Source of the DNA: Prionace glauca
Lineage: Eukaryota > Chordata > Chondrichthyes > Carcharhiniformes > Carcharhinidae
NCBI GenBank assembly: GCA_037974335.1
Contig: CM075760.1
Location: 17,967,059 to 18,031,058 of the forward strand
Direction: 5' to 3'
Length of the DNA stretch: 64,000 nt
The notes beneath the pieces are model-generated. The model made no database searches and had not been told where the DNA came from. It saw nothing but the letters and a program-made list of their open reading frames with translations. Positions 20,228 through 33,119 of the stretch are shown here, in pieces; position 1 is the stretch's first letter; every line of letters starts with the position of its first letter. Position numbers and translations under genes: made by a program.

Positions 20228-20375
20228 GGTTAGGCAGGGGAAGCGAGACTTATGGGGATAAAATGGTGAAGTGGAGTTGAGGATAATATCAAACCAGCCA
20301 TGACTTCATTAAAAGGCCAGGCAGACCCGGTGGCCTGAATGGTCCACTTCTGCTCCTCTGTCTTAATGGCTCCTG
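20228..20375 (+). mobile_element. CR1-like LINE 3' tail
   Basis: Only the 3' untranslated tail: GGTTAGGCAGGGGAAGCGAG, ACCAGCCATGACTTCATTAA and GGTCCACTTCTGCTCCTC, a decayed version of the ATGATCTTATTGAATGG..CCTACTCCTGCTCC tail. Confidence 0.55.
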
Positions 20376-20714
20376 CTTCGTTAATCACAGTTTTATGCAT
20401 ATCTATCACCTTCTTCTTTTGTCATATGCATTGCAATTAATATTGAATAAATTTGCAATCTTTAATGAAGGGTGTCTTCTGTCTCTTTGTTAATGCGATG
20501 GCAAAACATGCATTTGGTTTGGTCAACAGAGCGTACTTGTCATCACGCAGCACAAATGGAGGCCACTCGGCCCATCGTGAGGATACCAGCTCCCCATGGC
20601 AGATCCCACCAATTGGAGCCAATTTATTTTTTGAAGTCTAACAATTGAAAGTTCGCAGGTTTGAAGCTCCTGGTCTCAGGGCTGAGGTTCATTCGCTCGA
20701 TGGCCATTCCAGTT

Positions 20715-21785
20715 TAAAGAACAAAGAAAATTATAGCACAGAAAGAGGAACTTCGTCCCACCTCCCCCCCCCCCCGCCTCCCGACACCCCCTCCCCCAAA
20801 GCCTGCTGCCCAACTGAACTAAAATTCCGTATCCTTCCAGAAACCATATCCTTCTATTTCCATTCTATACAGTATTGCCCAGTCGCCCCTGAAAAGTCAC
20901 TATTGTATCTGCTTCCACAATTCCCCCCGGCAGCGAGTTCCAGGCACCCACTATCTTCTGTGTAAAAAACTTGCCTCGTACATCTCCTTTAAACTTTGTC
21001 CATCGCACCTTAAAAGTATGCCCTCGAGTAATTGAGTCTTCCACCCTGCGGAAAAGCTGACTATCCACTCTGTCCATGCCTCTCATAATCTTGTACACTT
21101 TGTTCAGGTCACCCAACAACCTCCGTTGTTCCAGGGAGAACAACACAAGTTTCTCCAACCTCTCCTCATTGCTAATGCCCTCCATAAAAGGCAACATCTG
21201 ATAAATCTTTTGTGTACCGTCTCCAAAGCCTCCACATCTTTCTGGTAGTGTAGATACCAAAATTGAACACGTTGTTCCCAGTGCGGCCTAACTAAGTTTC
21301 TATAAATCTGCAACATGACTTGCCAATTTTTAAACTCAATGCCCCAGCTGATGAAGGCAAGCATGTCGTATGCCTTCTTAGCTGCCTTTCCCAAATGCGT
21401 TGCCACTTTCAGTGACCTGTGTACCTGTACACACGGATCCCTCTGCCTATCAATACTCTTACAAGTGCTGCCATTTTTGTATTTTCCCTATCTGTATTAG
21501 ACCTTCTAAAATGTATTATCTCACATTTGTCTGGCTTAAGGTCCATCTGCCATCTCTTTGTCCAAGTCTCTAACAGATCTATACCCTGCTGTGTCCTCTG
21601 ATGGTTCTCATTGTTATCCACAAATTTACCAATACGCAAATCTACTAGCCTTTGTTCTGTCTGCAAGTGTACTAATCAATCCAGTTGCATTTTCCTCCAA
21701 ATCAGTTATGCATATTGCAAACGTCAAAGGTCCTAGCACTGATCCCTGATGAATGCCACTTCTCACAGCCTCCATTCTGAAACAC
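20715..21785 (-). mobile_element. CR1-type LINE RT thumb and 3' end, inverted
   Basis: Minus-strand blocks in order from right to left: WTKRWQMDLKPDKCEIIHFR (21666-21409), MLAFISWGIEFKNWQVMLQI (21406-21104) and RGHTFKVRWTKFKGDVRGKF (21260-20865). Several frame breaks. A poly-C tract (20766-20776) interrupts the 3' tail. Confidence 0.85.
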
Positions 21786-22050
21786 TTTTTCTTTTAGGTG
21801 TCTTACCATTATTCTGGCGTCTCCACCCCATCCTCCCCTCCCCCTCCCCCCCCCCCCCACCTGCCTAAAAATAGAACAACAGAAAATAATGGGAGTTAAG
21901 GTAATGGAAGAGGGGAAGCCTCCTAATAGGAATGATGAAATTGAGGAGCTAACCCCACCACGAAAGCGAGAAAAATCCCGAATTGTTCCAAACAGCTAAA
22001 GATAAAGTCTGCTCCTGCGCCTGATTTAACTACATTGGTAGCAGTGGTAA
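21786..22050. other. no gene; poly-C tract
   Basis: A C-rich tract at about 21837-21859 and otherwise no recognisable feature. Confidence 0.5.
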
Positions 22051-22054
22051 TTAG

Positions 22055-22345
22055 GGCCATTTGGGATGGGTATAAATGTTAGCCAAGCCAGTGCCTCCCA
22101 CATACAATGTATTTGTTACTTCAATCATTGTTACGTGCATTGTCGACAGGGCCAGAATGTATTTCCCATGCCGAATCACCATTGAACCACGTGGCTTCCA
22201 TTGACCACGCTGTTGGTACTTGAAGTCCCATGTAGTGAAGCAGATGGGTTTTAACAACAATTGACTCATGGTTAGATTGTTGAATTCCAGATTGCTTTTA
22301 TTGAATTTAGATTTCTCCCACTGGCATGGCAAGAATTCAATCCTC
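22055..22345 (-). mobile_element. SINE, inverted, truncated
   Basis: Reverse copy of the 5657-5998 SINE body (GAAGCAGATGGGTTTTAAC, GTTGAATTCCAGATTGC). It stops near the box B area exactly where the left arm of the large inverted repeat begins. Confidence 0.6.
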
Positions 22346-22810
22346 ATATGTGCTCGAAGCATTATCCATTGCTTTCTGGATTAATCTCCATGCTGTTACA
22401 ACACCCCTGGAGGAGGAGGGAGGAACAATTTATTGTAATAGGTTTTGTGCCCGTGTTAACCATGGAATATAATAATAGATTCGTAGAAACTATAGATTGC
22501 AGAAAGAGGCCATTCGGTCCACCGAGTCTGCACTGTCTCTCCAAAAGAGAAATTAACCCAGACCTCCCCTCTGCCCACGATCAATTCGCCTCGCCCGCAC
22601 ATCGGTGGGACACAAAGGTGCATTTGGCATGACCAATTCACCCAACCTGCACATCCTTGGACTGAGGGAGCCCAGAGCACCCGGATGAAATCCACGCAGA
22701 TATGGGGAGAACGTGCAAATTCAGTACAGGCAGCCGCCCAAGGCTGGAATCGAACCCGTGTCTCTGGCTCTGCAGAGCTAACCACTGTGCCTAGGACTCT
22801 GGATGACTTG
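22346..22810. repeat. large inverted repeat 1, left arm
   Basis: About 465 bp that recurs reverse-complemented at 23863-24329, nearly identical by eye. It includes an inverted tRNA-SINE (22495-22800) plus about 150 bp of other sequence (CTTTCTGGATTAATCTCC, GGAGGAGGAGGGAGGAAC). Confidence 0.85.
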
Positions 22811-23862
22811 GCCAGAGACCGTTCCCCACAGCAACACATCAAACTTTAGTGTGACTGATCAACCTGTATTTGGTATTTTAAGCTGAATGATCCAGCTCTT
22901 TAATAAGAATGACACAAATTACACTTCTCGGTCTCAAAGTTCATGCTCTGAATTTCCTATCAGATGTTGATATTCATTTTCTCCTTGGCAGCAGAGGGTT
23001 AATCGACTTTGGGTTGCTTTTTTTGATAGAAATTGCTGAGATGTAATGATACATGTGTTCACTGCTGATTGGGGGAATCAGGGTCTGGTTGGCAAGGAGA
23101 CCAACGGCAGCAGGAAGTGGGCCGAACGTGCGGTTTCAGTCAAGAGGTCGTTGAGCCTCTCAGTTTGCTCAAAGACCAGAGCTTGTGGTTCAATCACCCG
23201 GGACTGGAAACTCCAGCAGCGAGATGGCAGTTAGGCAGGGCGGGGGGGAGGAGTGAGAGGCCAGATGTTGCCAACTGTCGACAAGCATGAATCTTTTCAG
23301 AGACTTTCCCAGCGACTGAAGCTGCAGGAGATTTCTGCATGAAGACAGTTTCTAAGGCATACAGCCTCTGAACGATGAAACAGTTCTTCTCTTTGCCCTC
23401 TTTCCTATCTATCCGGCAAAGGTTAAACATTCCATCAGCTTCCACACCACTGCCCTCATCACCCCTCCGACCCCCCCCCCCCCCCACCTCCCCCCACATC
23501 CTCCCCCTAAGGGTCATATATGTTTCAAAAAATCATCACTCTGTCTTCTGCACTCCAATGGACTCTGTCCGATCTTTCCTTGTGTAACACCATCCCAAGT
23601 CCCCAATCCACTCAAGTGAAAACACTTGCTGCCCCGCTTTAAGAAAGAACATCTGCGGATTTGACACCGTCTGGCTTTCATGTGACTCCTGACACACAGC
23701 ATTTTTATTCATTCATGAAAACATTGGCGTTTATTGTCCATCTCCAGTTGTCCTTGAGAACAGTTGACAGTCAATTTTTTCCTCTTTTCCATTTCTGTGT
23801 CCATAACTCTAAGGGTGGTCAGGTAAATGGCAGAATCCTTGGGGAGACGCGTCAGCTGCATT
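22811..23862. other. spacer of inverted repeat 1; no gene
   Basis: About 1.05 kb without recognised exons. It holds a poly-C tract at 23467-23486. Short open frames on both strands lack any family signal. Confidence 0.5.
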
Positions 23863-24329
23863 AGTCATCCAGAGTCCTAGGCACAGTGATTAGCTCTGCA
23901 GAGCCAGAGACACGGGTTCGATTCCAGCCTTGGGCGGCTGCCTGTCCTGAATTTGCACGTTCTACCCATATCTGCGTGGATTTCATCCGGGTGCTCTGGG
24001 CTCCCTCAGTCCAAGGATGTGCAGGTTGGGTGAATTGGTCATGCCAAATGCACCTTTGTGCCCCACCGATGTGAAGGCGAGGCGAATTGATCGTGGGCAG
24101 AGGGGAGGTCTGGGTTGATTTCTCTTTTGGAAAGACAGTGCAGACTCGGTGGACCGAATGGCCTCTTTCTGCAATGTATAGTTTCTACGAATCTATTATT
24201 GTATTCCATGGTTAACACGGGCACAAAACCCATTACAATAAATTGTTCCTCCCTCCTCCTCCAGGGGTGTTGTAACAGCATGGAGATTAATCCAGAAAGC
24301 AATGGATAATGCTTCGGGCACATATGTGG
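23863..24329. repeat. large inverted repeat 1, right arm
   Basis: Reverse complement of 22346-22810, holding the tRNA-SINE in forward orientation (23880-24180). The arm ends about where the CR1 copy at 24330 begins. Confidence 0.85.
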
Positions 24330-27300
24330 GAGTTCCTGGAGACAACGCGTCTCCCGAAAGTCCACATCTGCACCAAATGTCTGGAGTTGCAGCGTTTGAG
24401 GGCCCGGGTTAGGCAATTGGATCTACGTCTGGAAGATTTATTTCTAATCAGGGAGAATGAGGCAATAATGGATAGGAACCATGGTCACGTGGGGATCCTA
24501 GAGCCTTGGTGGGGGGGGGGGGGGGTGGGGGGCGATGGGTGGGTTACTGTTAGGAAAGGGAAAAAGAAGAGTAATGGTACTAAGACCACCCCAGAGGTAG
24601 TCTCACAACATATCAGGGGTAAGGCGATAACTGGAGTAGAAAGGGCAAGAGAGGAAGACCAGAATGCCTCAGAGGGAAGGAAGGGGGCTATTTGTCAGAT
24701 AGTTCTGGGGGATGGGAGGGTTAAAGGAATTGATAGGCAGCTCTGTGGGCAAAAGCGGGACTCCAGGATGGTAGTCTTCCTCCCTGGAGCAGGGGTACAG
24801 GATGTTTCAGAGAGGGTAGAGGGAATTTTGAAGGGCGAAGGGACCCAGGCTGATGTAATTATACGCATAGGGGAGATCGACGTAGGAAGGAAGAGCAGGG
24901 GGGATATACGTAGGCAGTTTACTGAGTTGGGGGCCAGGCTGAATTGCAGGGCCTCCAGGGTGGCATTCTCTGGGCTGCTGCCAGTGCCCGGTAACAGCGG
25001 GGCTAAGAATAATGAGATCCTACAGCTGAACGCGTGGCTGAGGGATTGGTGCAGGGCAGAGGGTTTTAGTTTTGTAGACCATTGGGAAGCCTTTGTGAGG
25101 GAAGGGCCCCTGTACAAGTGGGATAGGGAATATTTAAATGGGAAGAGCACACATATTTTAGCTGGGAGGTTAGCTGGAGTGTTTCGGCAGGGTTTAAACT
25201 AATATGGAGGGGGGCGGGTGGGGAGGAGACAGATAGTGCAGTAGGCACTGGGATTGGGAGTGAGCTGAGTGACAGGGTAAGTCTAGAAGATAGGAAAATC
25301 TCCCAGGAGAAGGAGGATCAAGTATGCCTGTAGGTCTTCAGTGCATCTGTTTTAATGCGAGGAGAGTGGCGGGTAAAACGGATGAATTTAAGGACTTAAT
25401 GTTTGCGAGGAATTTAGATGTGGTGGCAGTGACGGAGACATGGTTAAAGGAAGGGCAGGACTGGCAGCTAAATATTCCTGGGTGTAAATGTTTTAGGCAC
25501 GACAGGGGAGGGTCAAAAAGAGGAGGGGGAGTGCTCCCTAACTGTTCGTTAGGGAGCACATCACAGTGGTGCAGTGGGAGGATAATCCAGAGGGGTTAGG
25601 AATTGAGTCTCTGTGGGTGGAGTGAAGGAACAGGAAGGGAGCGATTACTGTGCTAGGGGTGCTCTACAGAGCGCCCGACAGCTCGCGGGCAGTGGAAGAG
25701 GGTATATGTAGAGACATTTTGGAAAAGTGTAGGAAGAACAGGATTGTTGTAGTGGGAGATTTTAATCTCCCTGGGATGGATTGGAAGGTGCCTATAGCTG
25801 GGGGTTCGGACGGAGAGGAATTCGTAAGACGTGTACTGGAAGGATCCTTGGAACAGTATTTAGATAGCCCTACTAGAGAGGAGGCTATACTGGATTTAGT
25901 TCTGGGCAATGGGCAGGGTCAGGTGGTTGAGGTTGCAGTAGGTGAACATGTGGCTAACAGTGACCACAACTCTGTCTACTTTAGAATACTAATGGAAGAA
26001 GATGAGTGCTGCCCTAAGCGGAGGGTGCTAAATGGGGGAAGGCTGGGTACAGCCGGATTAGGCAGGAGTTTAGGGAAACAGACTGGGATAGGCTGTTGGA
26101 GGGCAAGTCCACGTTAGGCATGTGAGAGTCTTTCAAGGGAAAACTGAAATGGTTGTAGGAAAGGCATGTGCCGGTTAAGAGGAAGGATGGGAAAGGTAGG
26201 ATTAGAGAGCCGTGGATTATTAGAGATATTGAGGACTTGGTCAGGAAGAAAGAGAGGCGTATGTTAGACCTAAACAACTGGGAATGGAGAGAGCGATGGA
26301 GGAATACAGAGAGAGTAGGAGGGATCTCAAAAGGGGAGTTAGGAGGGCAAAAAGGGGGCATGAAATCGCTTTGGCAGATAGGATTAAGGAAAATCCAAAG
26401 GCGTTTTACTCCTATGTCAGGAACAAAAGGGTGGCTAGGGGTAAAATCGGTCTTCTCAGGGACAGAAGAGGGGAAATGTGCTTAGAGTCCAAGGGAGCGG
26501 GGGAGATCCTGAATGAATACTTTGCGTCAGTATTCACGAAGGAAAGGGGCTTGGTGTCTGGTACAGTCTTCGAGGGAGCTGTAGACCAATTGAAGGAGCT
26601 ATCTGTTATGAGGGAAGAAGTGTTAGGGCTTTTAGGTAGCATTAAAACTGATAAATCTCCGGGGCCTGATGGCATTTATCCTCGGCTGCTTAGGGAGGCG
26701 AGAGATGAAATTGCTGGGCCTCTGACGCAAATCTTTGTCTCTTCTTTGGACACAGGTGAGGTCCCCGAGGACTGGAGGATAGCGAGTGTGGTACCGATGA
26801 TTAAAAAGGGTAGGAGGGATAACCCGGGTAACTATAGGCCGGTGAGTTTGACGTCAGTGGTAGGCAAGTTGATGCAGAGGATTCTTAGGAATAGGATGTA
26901 TGAGCAATTCGCGCGTTGCGATCTGATTAGGGATACGCAGCATGGCTTTGTAAAGGGGAAGTCTTGCCTTACGAATCTGGTAGAATTTTTTGAGGAGGTG
27001 ACAAAAACGGTCAACAAAGGACCGTTGATGTCATCTATATGGATTTCAGTAAACCATTTGACAAACTCCCTCCTGGTATGTTGGTTGAAAAGATTAAGGC
27101 TCAAGGAATACAAGGCCAGATATCTAAATGGGTTGAGAACTGGCATGGTAAGAGGAGACAGACAGTAATAGTGGAAGGGTCCTTTTCTAGCTGGAGGTCT
27201 GTCACATCATGACTAGTGGTGTGTCGCAGGGCTCAGTACTGGGACCTCTTCTTTTTGTCTTATATATAAATGAGTTGGAAGAGGGAGTAAGTGGTGTGAT

Positions 27301-28135
27301 CAGCAAATTTGCAGATGACACTAAGATGGCTGGATTGGCGGGCAGTGAGGAGCAGTGTCTGGCAATACAACAGGATATAGATAGGCTGGAATATTGGGCA
27401 GATATATGGCAAATGGAGTTTAATCCTGATAAATGTGAGGTGATGCATTTTGGCCGAAATAATGTTTGGAGGAGTTATATGATAAAGGGTAGACCTCAAA
27501 GAGTATGGAAACGCAGCGGGACCTGGGGGTACAAGTGCACAAGTCTTTGAATGTGGCAGTACAAGTGAAGAAGATTGTGAAGAAAGCTGATGGTATGTTA
27601 GCCTTTATAGGAAGGGGTATAGAGTACAAGAGCTGGAGCCTAATGTTGCAGTTGTGTAGAACGTTGGTTTGGATTACTGCGTCCAGTTCTGGTCGCCAAA
27701 CTACCAGAAAGACGTGGAGACCATGAGAGAGTGCAGAGAAGGTTTACCAGGATGCTGCCTGATATGGAAGGACTGGGTTATGAGGAAAGATTGAGCAAAC
27801 TGGGGCTGTTTTCCCTTGAAAAACGGCGACTGAGGGGAGATGTAACAGATGTATATATGATTATGAAGGTTATAGATAGAGTAAACAGTGGTAAGCGTTT
27901 TCCTATGTTAGAAGCTCACAGTACGAGGGGCCTCGGGCTTACGGTGAGGGGGCAGAGGTATAACACGGATGTTAGAGGGAGGTTTTTCACACAGAGGGTA
28001 GTGGGGATATGGAATGCTCTGCCAAGCAAGGTGTTGGAGACAGGCACGCTGGAGTTGTTTAAGAGTTACTCAGGCAGGCACATGAGTGGATTGGAGATGG
28101 AAGGATATAGGAGATTGTATTAAATAAAGTTCAGT
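24330..28135 (+). mobile_element. CR1 LINE, near full length
   Basis: Two-ORF CR1 layout. ORF1 is open to 25202 as a frame of up to 297 aa: an N-terminal C-T-K-C motif with a leucine-rich stretch, a glycine run, then a C-terminal esterase-like (SGNH) domain in which GDS is G-D-G and the G-x-N-D block is G-E-I-D, so the catalytic Ser is missing. ORF2 starts near 25324 with an endonuclease (VAVTETWLKEGQDWQLNI, YRAPDSS, VVGDFNLPGMDW), then RT ([78 protein letters not shown]) and the thumb, in several frames. It is the longest LINE copy in the window but ORF2 is broken. Confidence 0.9.
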
Positions 28136-28197
28136 AGCCTTGGGACATCCCTGGTAATGTATAAGGATGTGCAATTATACTAATGTTTTTCTCTTTT

Positions 28198-29389
28198 AAT
28201 TCACAAGTTTTAAGTCGGTCCGCCTTGTTGTCCAACGAGGGGCATACACGCGATGGGTCGTACAAGCGCTGCTCTTGGATGTTCGAGAATAGCCTAGTAC
28301 TTCATGTCGTTAGTGTACGCTTAAACTGGAGCCGATGCTGCAACACGACAGCTCAGTGACTATCACTGTTTGCTGTTCAGACACATGGATTTGGGCCAGT
28401 GTCTGTGGGAGTTTGCGCATTCTCCCTGTTGTAGGTAAAGATACCTCTGAGACGAATTGTGAGTCACAGTACAGCAGTTTATTCAAAAGCTTTTCGGAGA
28501 TAGACCTGTCACCTAACAATGGTTCCCCAGGCATCTCCCCGAACACAAGTTAAGAGCACATATTTATACCCCCCCCCACCCCCCAGTCACGTACGCATCT
28601 TCTCATTCTCAGTTGGTTCCCAGGTTGTGGGTTGTCCTCCATCATGGGAACATGGCTGCCTCGGCATTTCTTCATGGTTATCTCAAGGCCGCAATTGACG
28701 TGTGTGATTAGCCCTTAGCTAACGTACAGACCGACAAGACAGGTTAAACTTAACGGGCCGGTATAACAATCTGTGCTCATAAGTTGTATAATATGTTAGT
28801 ACATGACACATGAGCGGTATATAGTGAATATTTATATGAAATATATTTAGGACATACAGGTTTCACTATATTAGGCGAAAGTCCAAGAAATTAAAAGCAC
28901 AACATAACTACAAGCTGGGCCAACAACATTTCTAAGCGGGCTTATCATAAACTTGTGTATAACAGCAAGAGCAGCTGCCGTGTCCCTGTCTGGGTCACCT
29001 GAAACTTGTGTACAACAACAAGGGCATTGAGCAGTCTGGGCGCACGAAAACAAAGTTACATTTATCTGAAATATATGAAAACAGTCTGCATCTAGGCTAC
29101 TGGATATTTTTCTCATTCTCTCATGTGTTACAACGTTTATTAACTCATTCCCGACGACACTCTCCGTGCTTGCGTGGGGGTGCTCCGGTTTCCTCCCACA
29201 ACCCAAAGATTTGCTATTATGGTAATTGGAGGTAATAAATTGTCCCTAAATTAGTTTTCCCTCAATGTGGAATGCCATAAGCATAGATAAGGGTCATGGG
29301 TGGAGGGGGGACTGGTAATGTTAAAATGGCGGCGCGGGCTTGTTGGGCCGAAGGGCCTGTTTCCCGGGCTGTTTTTGTTCTTTGTTCTT
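28198..29389 (+). mobile_element. composite SINE-like repeat, copy B, split by an LTR
   Basis: Left part 28198-28426 and right part 29160-29389 together match copy A at 1932-2395 (CCAACGAGGGGCATAC, TTGGATGTTCGAGA, CTCAGTGACTATCACTGTTT; then TGTCCCTAAATTAG and the GGCTGTTTTTG end). A 733 bp insert with LTR features interrupts it. Confidence 0.8.
28427..29159 (-). mobile_element. probable solo LTR (fossil), minus orientation
   Basis: A 733 bp insertion with TG...CA termini and short terminal inverted repeats (TGTTGT / ACGACA). The flanking 5 bp (CTCCC and CTCTC) look like a target-site duplication with one difference. Read on the minus strand it has a TATAAATA box near 28567 and an AATAAA signal near 28480, in the order expected for U3-R-U5. 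No internal coding region is present, so it is most likely a solo LTR. Family (Gypsy-like or ERV) cannot be decided. The slightly diverged duplication suggests it is not very recent. Confidence 0.65.
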
Positions 29390-29399
29390 TGTCAACCAC

Positions 29400-29640
29400 A
29401 CTGATGTGGCTCTAGACTCATGTGTTGGTCAAACCAGGTAAGCATTGCAGATTTCCTTCCCTAAAGGACATAGTGACCCAGATGGCTTTTTTTCTGAGAA
29501 TTGACAATGATATCACTGTCATCAGTAGATTCGAAATTTCAGGTATTTTTATTGAATTGGGTTTCAAACGCAGGACCCCAGAACATTGGCTGAGTTTTTG
29601 GGTTGATACTCTAGCGATAATATTACTACACCATCCGCCC
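29400..29640 (-). mobile_element. tRNA-derived SINE, inverted
   Basis: Reverse copy of the SINE at 5657-5998: TTTCCTTCCCTAAAGGACAT, CATCAGTAGATTCGAAATTTC, then GGGTTTCAAACGCAGGACC over the box B position and TCTAGCGATAATATTACTAC at the head. Confidence 0.75.
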
Positions 29641-29704
29641 CCCCAACCCCGGTTGACTGTTAACTAACACCTGAGATGGCCATTAGCAAACTATACTGTT
29701 CAAA

Positions 29705-29950
29705 TGCAATTAGCAACAGCAACACAAAACCAGAAAATGCTGGAAAAGTTCTGCAGCTCTGACATCATCTGTGAAGAGAGAATAGTGTTAACGTTTTGAG
29801 TCCGGATGGCCCTGACGAATCGTCATTGAGACTCGAAACTTTGGCTCTATTTTCCCTCAGCAGGTGCTGGGAGACCCACTGAGATGTTTCAGAATGTTCT
29901 GTTTTTGTTTTGAATTGTAGAATCCGCAGTAATTTGTGTTTCGGACCAGC
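29705..29950. repeat. foldback-type interspersed repeat
   Basis: Matches a common elasmobranch element with self-complementary halves: ACACAAAACCAGAAAATGCTG at the left and GTTCTGTTTTTGTTTTGAATT with ATCCGCAGTAATTTGTGTTT at the right. The centre has GTCCGGATGGCC and GAGACTCGAAACTTTGGC. Coding capacity is absent. Confidence 0.55.
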
Positions 29951-30317
29951 AACAATTTTTGGCCTTGCGAACAACACTCATAGCCAAATGAATGATAATT
30001 ATTGAGAAAGAATCCAAGAATTAACAAGTATATGTTTAATTAATTCTTCAGGCAGCAACCATTAATGAATGAAATGAAAATGTTGCACTCCAGTCAATAC
30101 TGTCACTCATCCGGTTAATGTATTAAACAACGAGGCTATTCGGCCTAACGAGCACACGTTTGCTATCTCAGTGAGCTAAAAAACACCCGACTGCATTTGA
30201 CGTTGACACATGTCCCTCTGCATGTTATATTTTCGATTTTGCAATCATTCTCTTTTGAAAGTCACCACGGAAAATGTTTAATCTGGTCTTTGAGACAACG
30301 AATCCCAGAGACTAACA

Positions 30318-33010
30318 GCTGGCGAGGGACAGGGATGGAGGCAAAAGAGGTGGGGGAGCGGCACTGTTGTGCCTTTGTTGATCAGGGATAGTGTCATGGC
30401 TGTAGAGAAGGTGGACGCCGTGGAGGGATTGTCTACGGAGTCTCTGTGGGTGGAAGTTCCTAATAGCAAGGGGTCAATAACTTTACTGAGTGTTTTCTAT
30501 AGGCCACCCAATAGTAACAGGGTTGTTGAAGAGCAGGTAGGGAAACAGATCCTGGAAAGATGCAATAATAACAGAGTTGTCGTGATGGGAGACTTTAATT
30601 GCCCAAAATTGGAATATCCCTAGGGTAAGGAGTTTGGGTGGGGAAGAGTTTGTTAGGTGTGTTAAGGAGGGTTTTCTGACACAGTATGTGGATAAGCCTA
30701 CACGAGGAGAAGCTGTACTCGATCTGGTATTGGTTAATGAACCTGGACAGGTATCAGATCTCTCAGTGGGAGGGTATTTCGGGATATTGATCATAACTCT
30801 ATCTCCTTTACACTGACATTGGAGAGGGATAGGATCAGGCAAGCTAGGAAAGTGTTTATCTGGAGTAAGGGGAAATATGAAGACATCAGGCAGGAAAGTA
30901 GAGACATGAATCTGAAGGAAGTATTCTCGGGGAAATGTACCGAAGAAAGGTGGTAGATTATCAAGGGATGTTTGTCTGGAGTTCTGCACGACAACGTTTC
31001 GATGAGACAGGGAGGTTATGGTAGGTTACAGGAACCGTGGCGCACAAAAGTTGTAACAAATCCAGTCAAAAAGAAAAGAAAAGCGTACAAAAGGTTCAGG
31101 GAGCTAGGTAATGTTAGGGATCTACAGGAGTATACGGCTTGTAGGAGGGAACTTAAGAAGAAAATTAGGAGAGCCCGAAGGAGTCATGAGAAGGCCTTGG
31201 TAGGTAAGATTAAGGAAAACCCTAAGGCGTTCTACAAATATGTGAAGAGTAAAAGGCTGAGATGCGAAGGAATAGGACCTATAAAATGTGACGGTTTGTA
31301 TTGAACTGGTAGAAGTAGCAGAGGTGCTCAATGAATACCTTATTTCAGTATTCAGTGTGGAAAAAGATCTTGGTGGTTGTAGTGCAGGTTTGCGGCGGGC
31401 TGAAAAGCTTGAGTGTGTGGACATTAGGAAAGAAGATGTGTTGGAGCTTTTGAATGTATCAAGATAGATAAGTCACTGGGACCGGATGTATCCCAAGTTA
31501 CTGTGGGAGGCGAGGGAAAAGATTGCAGAGCCTCTGGCGATGATTTTTGCATCAATGATGGAGATGGGAGAGGTTCTGGAGAATTGGAGGATTGCGGTTC
31601 CTATTTTCAAGAAAAGGAACAGAAGTAGCCCAGGAAATTATCGACTGGTGAGTCTGACCTCAGTGGTTGGTAAGTGGATGGAAAAGACCCTGACAGACAG
31701 CATTTATGAACATTTAGAGAAATAGAGTATGATAAAAAGTAGTCAGCACGGCTTTGTTAAAGGCAGATCGTGCCTTACAAGCCTAAGGTTTTTGAAAATG
31801 TGACTAAACACATTGACGAAGGAAGAGCGGTGAATGTGGTTCATATGGACTTCAGCAAGGCGTTCGATAAGGTCCCCCATGCAAGACTTATAGCGAAAAT
31901 GAGGGGGCATGGGATCAAAGGGGACATTGCTTTGATGATCCAGAACCGGCTTGCCCACAGAAGGCAGAGAGCGGTTGTAGATGGGTCTTTTTCTGAATGG
32001 ATGTTGGTCACCAGTGGAGTGCGCCAAGGATCTGTTCTGGGACCCTTGCTGTTTGTAAGTTTTATAAATGACCTGGATGAGGAAGTGGGGGGATAGGTTG
32101 GTAAGTTCGCCGGTGACAGGAAGGTCTGAGGTGTTGTGGATATTCTGGAGGGATGTCAGAAGTTGCAGCGTGACATAAATAGGATGCAAGACTGGGTGGA
32201 GAAGTGACAGATGGACTTCAACCTGGATAACAGTGTAGTGGTACATTTTGGCAGGTCAAATGGGATAAAGGAATATAATAATAAGGGTAAGACTCTTAGC
32301 AGTGTGGAAGATCAGAAGGAACTTGGGGTCCGGTTTCATAGGACTCTCAAATCGGCTTCGCAGGTAGAGAATGTGGTTAAGAAGGCGTATAGTGTACTAG
32401 CCTTCAGCAATCGAGGAATTGAGTTTAGGAGTCGGGAGATAATGCTGCAGCTTTATAAGACCCTGGTCAGACCCCACTTGGAGTACTGTGCTCAGTTCTG
32501 GTCGCCTCATTGGAGGAAAGATATGGAAGCCATTGAAAGGGTGTAGAGGAGATTTACAAGGACGTTCCTTAGATTGGGTGGCATGCCTTATGAGGATAGG
32601 TTGAGAGAGCTCGATCTTTTCTCCTTAGAGAGACGGAGAATGAGAGCGGACCTGATAGAGGTGTCTAAGATGTTGAGAGATATTGATCAGCTCGACTCTC
32701 AGAGGCTTTTCCCCAGGGCTGAAATGGCTGCCACAAGAGGACGCAGGTATAAGGTGCCTGAAAGTGTGTACAGAGGAGATGTCAGGGGTAAGTTTTTCAC
32801 TCAGAGTGTGCTGGGTGAGTGGAATCGGCTGCCATCGGTGGTGGTGGAGGCAAATTCGTTCGGGTCTTTCAGGAGACTTCTGGATGAGTACATGGGACTT
32901 AATAGGATTAAGGTTTATAGGTAAGCCTAATAGGTAGAGATAAGATTGGCGCAACTTGTGGGCTGAAGGGCCTGTTTGGGCTGTAGTTTTTCTCTGATTC
33001 TATTATTCTA
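30318..33010 (+). mobile_element. CR1 LINE, 5' truncated, EN to 3' end
   Basis: Endonuclease pieces (LLSVFYRPPNSNRVVEEQVG, RVVVMGDFNCPKLEYP, 30369-30623), then a central linker, RT ([40 protein letters not shown], 31770-32096) and thumb with tail (LYKTLVRPHLEYCAQFWSPH; GDVRGKFFTQSVLGEWNRLP, 32211-32924). Many frame breaks. It diverges clearly from 45300-47745 and is probably a separate, older subfamily. Confidence 0.88.
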
Positions 33011-33119
33011 AACCCGACTTGCTCATCTTCGATTCCAGGAACAGTTCTTGCTACGTCTTTTACACGTGCGCCTTACTAAGCCACCATGAAATTTTAATAT
33101 GTATACAGTAACATACAGA

